A DNA stretch of 64,000 nt from Molossus alvarezi. Taxonomy: Eukaryota; Chordata; Mammalia; Chiroptera; Molossidae. Shown piece by piece: positions 55,901-64,000 of this stretch. Each line of letters begins with the position of its first letter. Positions within the stretch are counted from its first letter, which is position 1. A model generated the notes under the pieces. The model did not search any database. It had not been told where the DNA came from and saw nothing but the letters and a program-made list of their open reading frames with translations. The position numbers and the translations under genes were made by a program. The DNA lies in contig CM073889.1 in the NCBI GenBank assembly GCA_037176705.1, positions 105,665,890 to 105,729,889 on the forward strand. Reading direction: 5' to 3'.

Positions 55901-57488
55901 TTCCCATTAGAACACACCCTAATCAAAACCCCCGATGGGCGGTGCCTGGGGACCGGCCACGGAAAATCAGAATTTTGAAAATGTTACCCTTCTATTGCAC
56001 ACCCGTAAGCTCAGGCTGGGAGCATCATGAAGACACAAGAGGAATGAGAAGTGGAATTCATAGTGTAGCTGCCTGAAAGATAACTGCTTTAAAACTTAGG
56101 TTTTTCTGAACTAACTGATCCTCATATTAAATTAAACTATTAGAAGCAGCATGACGATGCCATGAGCTTGTCTACACGAATGGCAACAGAAGGAGCATCT
56201 CCAGCACTGCTCCTCAATATAAGTTTAGAATTAAACCCAACTCCTAGCAGGAGGGATTTCTAGGAACTCAGGGGAAAGTTGGACCCCATGACCAGGTGCA
56301 GGAAATGGACTAAAGGATTTAAATCAAACCAGTCTATTGTTTTCCTTGAATGGTCTTTGTAACTTCGATGCTATGACACTGCTGGACAAAATCCATATAC
56401 TCTTATGCTCTGTGCCTGTCCATCACCCGAGTGTATCTGAAGGCTCAAGATTCTTGTAAAAGACAAAGTGACTTCTATGTAACTACTCTAATAATAAAAT
56501 TACTGTGAAACCAAGTCCTCAAGGGGAAATTGTCATGTTCCTGCTAGAAAAGCCACATACTCAAGAGCATCATGTCATACAAACATGTCATTAGAAGTGG
56601 AAGGTGTAAACCAGATTAATCATGAACCAGAAAGATATTCCAGGGTAATCTTTAGCATATGTTGCATTAAATTAATCTTGGTAGTCTATTCCTTCAACAC
56701 TGTTTGGTGTGAGGGTAAAAATATTGGAAACTCCTGTATAAGAAAGCAGGCCAGTTAAAGACCAATAAAACAATAGTTATTATAACCATTATACTAGTTG
56801 TATGCCCAATTTTTTCTGAGGGGAAGGGAGGGTGTACAGCCCCAGACAACAAGAGGTCACAGCCCAGGAGTGGATACAGATGGCATCTCCCAGTGGGCAC
56901 TGGCCACTGTCCTCCCTGAGGAGTCTCGGGGCTGTGCATGGTAGGCAGTAGCCTCATGCTTTGGACCAGGAAGGGCTACTGGGTATTGCAGGTAGGAAGG
57001 AAATGTGTATGTAACAAAACGTGTATGGCTACTATCCTCCAGACACGCCTGCCCTCTGTAGCTGGTGTGCAATAGCGGACTACACCTCCTTCTCCGTCTG
57101 CAAGGCCACTCGCATGCAGAGGCACTGGACTGCTTGCTTCTGAGATACACCCAGTAGGGTAATACAGGAAGGGTTTCAGGAATACAATTTGAAGGGCTTT
57201 GATACTGGTAACTTCTTAAGTCCCCAGACTTAGCTTCTCTCCTTAACTGGGTGCTACATCAGTGAAACCACCATGAGTCATGCTGTGTCTGTCCCATGCA
57301 TTGTATTCGTATAATTCTAGGGCTGCTTAAAGGTTCCTCTAAGTCAGAAATGTCCAGTGCATTCTCCAGAGTTGCTTGCAAGGCTTCAGAGAGAAATGTG
57401 AAATATGTGTAACAAGTGAAACATTTTACTCTGCAATTTTCTCATATATCCATGAATAAATGTGTCATTTAAAAAAAATCCCACCATT

Positions 57489-57719
57489 GTCCTGGCTAGT
57501 GTGATCAGTGTGTTAGAGTGTTAGCTGAGCACGAAGGGTCGCAGGTTCAATTCCTAGTCAAGGGCACGTACCTGGGTTGCAGGTTCAATGCCACGTGCAG
57601 GAGACAACTAATGGATGTCTCTCTCCCATATATATGTCCCCCCCCCGCCCACTTTCTCAAAAAAAAAAAAAAAAAAAACCAGGAAAAAATATCCTCGAGT
57701 GAGGATTAACAACAACAAC
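57489..57719 (+). mobile_element. Ves-type bat SINE, copy 10
   Basis: The head TCCTGGCTAGTGTGATCAGT is degraded, but the B box CAGGTTCAATTCC and the terminal CGAGTGAGGATTAACAACAA are clear. The flanking duplication is AATCCCACCATT against AATCCCATCATT, 11 of 12. It is an older copy. Confidence 0.92.
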
Positions 57720-58912
57720 AATCCCATCATTAATATAATCTAAGTAACCTTTCTTCTTCTTAAGAGTTTCTAAAAAACTGATATTGGGAATTGAAGGGGG
57801 AAAAAAACAACAAAAACCCCAAGAAACAATGGTCATTTCTGAAACCCAACACAAACCACCGCAGACCTCGGTGAGCATCTTCCTCCTCTGAGATGCAGGG
57901 CACAGACCAGTGGCCTAGGAGCCTGGTTCCAGAGGGGTCACCTTCCGATAGTTCTAGAGCTGGTGTCTCGCTCCACACCCACTCTGTTGTCCTATGATCA
58001 GTTCAGGACCATCCTCGACCACCAGGAAGATACATTGTAACATGAAACTGAGAAATGGGGCAACAGTGTTATAAACTGAAAAAGCAGCTTCCTAAGACAT
58101 GCACGTTATGAAAAGATGGTGCTGCCTTGCAACTTGACACCAGGAAAACTTGAAAAATCTGATGCCCATGTGTTAGCGCTTGCACCCCATCCTTACGCAT
58201 TAGTATTGCTTACAGCCATTTTCGACAGAATCATGTGTGTAATCTTAAACATGTGTCAGGTTATGTGTTCCCTATTTACCAATTATTTAATTAGCTCTGT
58301 TTGTTCTTTGCGATACAGGCAATGTAATATTTCTTTATTTCCTGCATTTCAGAATGAGTGAGTAGATGCCAAATACTTTCAAAAGTCTACAGATGTATCC
58401 TATTAATCCATACTGTTTGTTAGGGAAGTATTACTAACAGGAGAGAAATCTTCCTTTCTTGTTGTACAGACGTGCCGTCCCCGACTCCGGCAGCACTCTG
58501 AAAGTCAAGCCAAACCTGAGGGACTCAAAGTGCGAAGAAGCGTGAGCCACACAGGCGCTGAGCAACGCTGAAGCTTCCCATCGTATCTGAGTGTTCCTCT
58601 CCGTCTCCGCTGCAGGGCTTGGAGGACACATTGTAAAATACGAACATTCATATTCTCCCTCACAGTAATCCTAAAGTAACAACTGTATTTATGCAAGTTA
58701 ATAAAGGTCTGTTCTTCCAAAAAGCTGAATTACCACGTCTACTTATTTCCTGAAAGGTTTATAAAACTTTTCCCTATTCTACCAGCAGATTTGGACAAGA
58801 ATACCCACGATTATGGGATAATTTACGTAATAATGTTTTTCCTAAAAAATTCTTTTCTGGGTTCCAAAAATCTCACACTTTTCCCTTTTAAAATTATAGC
58901 TTCCTTATTATT

Positions 58913-59131
58913 TTTTAAAAATATATTTGTATTGATATTTTTGATAGAGAAGAAGGGTGAGGGGGAGAGAGCTAGAAACATCGATGAGAGAGAAACGTTG
59001 ATCGGCTGCCTCCTGCACACCCCCTACTAGGGATTGAGCCTGAAACCCCGGCACGTGCCCTGACCAGGATCGAACCAGCAACCTCTCTGTATGGGACGGT
59101 GCTCAATCCACTGAGCCACACTGGCCGGGCG
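58913..59131 (-). mobile_element. Ves-type bat SINE, copy 11
   Basis: The minus strand begins CGCCCGGCCAGTGTGGCTCA with B box TGGTTCGATCCTGG and a CT-rich body. A perfect 15-base duplication AGCTTCCTTATTATT lies at 58898-58912 and 59132-59146. Confidence 0.96.
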
Positions 59132-60921
59132 AGCTTCCTTATTATTATCTAGACCCTCCCTCCACTTAAACAGGGCCCGTGGGCTGACAGGGTGAGCCCA
59201 TCCTTAGCCTACAGCCCCCCTGCTCAGGCCAAATGAAGGACAGCAGACATGATGAGCCAACCAGATGAACTAAAGTAAACCCCATTCCCACTGAGATCCA
59301 TGGCTTTGCTAGTCACAGCCTGTGGGTGAAGATGACACCATCTCACAACATCTCTTTCTTCCCAAGTCTAGTGCTTGGCTCCCAGGAAGACTGCTGTGCA
59401 AATCAATTAACAAAACCTTTCTTCAAAAAATGACTAAGTATGTTTTCAACTCAAGCTTTTGCTCCACCTTTATACCTTCCTAAAAAAGAAAATTACTCAA
59501 ACCACAAGTAGACAGGAAATCTGCCATGTAAGAGGATGAATGACCGGTCACCCTCCTTTATAACTAGACCTCATGACTGCAGAAAGGGGCTTTCCATGTG
59601 CCAAACCACACTGAAGTGAAATATGCTTTTCTCACTCTTTCAGTTCTGCACTTCTTTCTTCTTGTTTTTCAAATCTGCAAAACTGCATTGATAGCTCCAC
59701 AACTTCCCCATGTGACCTCTGTCCACAGCCCTCCAAGGTCAAACTCATGCAACACATTTGTAGTCGCTCTGTTATGAAGTTACAAAAATGGAAATTCCTA
59801 ACTTTGCTTCTTAATGCGACATGACAGTGAAGGGCGGCAGACGGCTCGTCCCAGTGTGAAATACGTATGACTAAACAGGGACTGCATTATTTGGGCAGGA
59901 TTATATTTGCAACATTTCAAAATACACCTCTTTTTTATCAAAAACTCTCTCACATAAGTGATTCAGACTACTTACCAAAGTTCTACAGACTGAAGACAAT
60001 GAAAAAAAACTACAAATAGCTAAGAGGACATAACAGCAAGACTATTCTGTCACACACTCTCCTCTCTAAAGCACACAGTGAGTGCTCTCCTCAGTGACTC
60101 TTGGAGGTCATCGGAAGGCCCAGAAGGTATGGGTCTGACTAGAGCCAGAGTAGTGGTCAGTGAAGCCTGAGGTTTCAATGGGACCCTGGAGCATCAAGCT
60201 ATACAGCTGAGTGACAAGAACGGTAGACAAAGGACAGTTCAGAAGGGGTGCTCACCTCCTCCCCAACCTGAACTCTTTCTTCCCTGGGCAGCTCACCCTG
60301 CTAGCTCCTCCTTCGAGGTGAGCGTGTGATGGGGAGCCAGCCATCTGTCCTCAGAGAGGACCACAAGGGCCGGCGTGGAGGACGGGGGCGGACGACTGTT
60401 CCCTCAGCCTCAGCATTCTGCTCGGCCTTGACTTGTTTAGTAACTTTACTTAAGAAAGAGCAGCAAGTAACGTCTGCCCCGTGATGCCCAGTCGTCTCCT
60501 CCCCTGTACGTGAGCAAACACTCCCCCCCCCCGAAGGCCTTCACTCCGCAGCATCCTTCAGAGGTGGGGCTCATCCGGTTGTCATAGTCACCTGTGAGTT
60601 TCACACAGACCAGTCCGCAGGAGCCTGGTGTGTCATGGCTAAGAGTGCAGCACAGGGACTGAATCTGGGAAGTGGTCAATAACTACTCTTAGGAGCTGTC
60701 ATGTACTTTATCTCATCAGTTTTCAGTGGTTTGTCTTATAAAAGTTCACTCTGCTTGCTGCTTGACAGTGTGAGAAGCGAAGTGGGTTTGGTGTATTTAA
60801 ACCTTTGCTCGATCCAATCACAATGAACAAAGTAGCCATATTTCAGTTTCTTGTGGGAACAAATGTGATGATGGGCCATGCCAGTGACTATTTCTGTTTG
60901 GTTCATTTGTCTGTTCAGTTA

Positions 60922-64000
<3,079 letters not shown>

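Overview
This is eukaryotic, mammalian DNA from a bat. At least eleven tRNA-derived SINEs with the look of bat Ves elements lie across the window, most with intact target-site duplications. There are also hAT- and mariner-like miniature elements, old L1, L2 and MIR pieces, and GT/AG split exons. I infer a yangochiropteran bat; the sequence does not give the species.

There is one protein-coding gene: the 3' half of TCF4 (E2-2/ITF2, a class I bHLH E-protein), read on the minus strand from about 61.2 kb down to about 14.5 kb. I resolved nine consecutive coding exons to the base. Their phases are consistent and they join into 1,227 coding bases (408 residues plus stop), from a serine-rich segment through the AD2 loop-helix region to the bHLH domain and the terminal MGQM. 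Two splice choices are visible: a 12-base tandem donor that adds or omits Arg-Ser-Arg-Ser just before the bHLH, and an NAGNAG acceptor that adds or omits one alanine. The earlier exons lie beyond the right edge.

Layout: 1-14,545 is intergenic DNA downstream of TCF4, GC-rich on the left, with a CpG-rich patch, a 12-base minisatellite, a SPIN/URR1-like hAT MITE, an LTR fragment, SINEs, MIRs and a small local duplication. 14,546-20,011 is the long AT-rich 3' UTR with two candidate poly(A) signals and three Pumilio-type motifs. 20,012-61,152 holds the nine exons and eight introns, the largest 20.2 kb. 61,153-64,000 is part of the next intron upstream.

I found no new multi-gene system, RNA gene, CRISPR array or second protein gene. 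The observations most worth following are regulatory or structural: the tandem splice sites, an inverted pair of SINEs flanking one exon, a 13-base perfect inverted repeat of homeodomain-type sites beside another, the CpG patch, and the possibly horizontally transferred hAT element.
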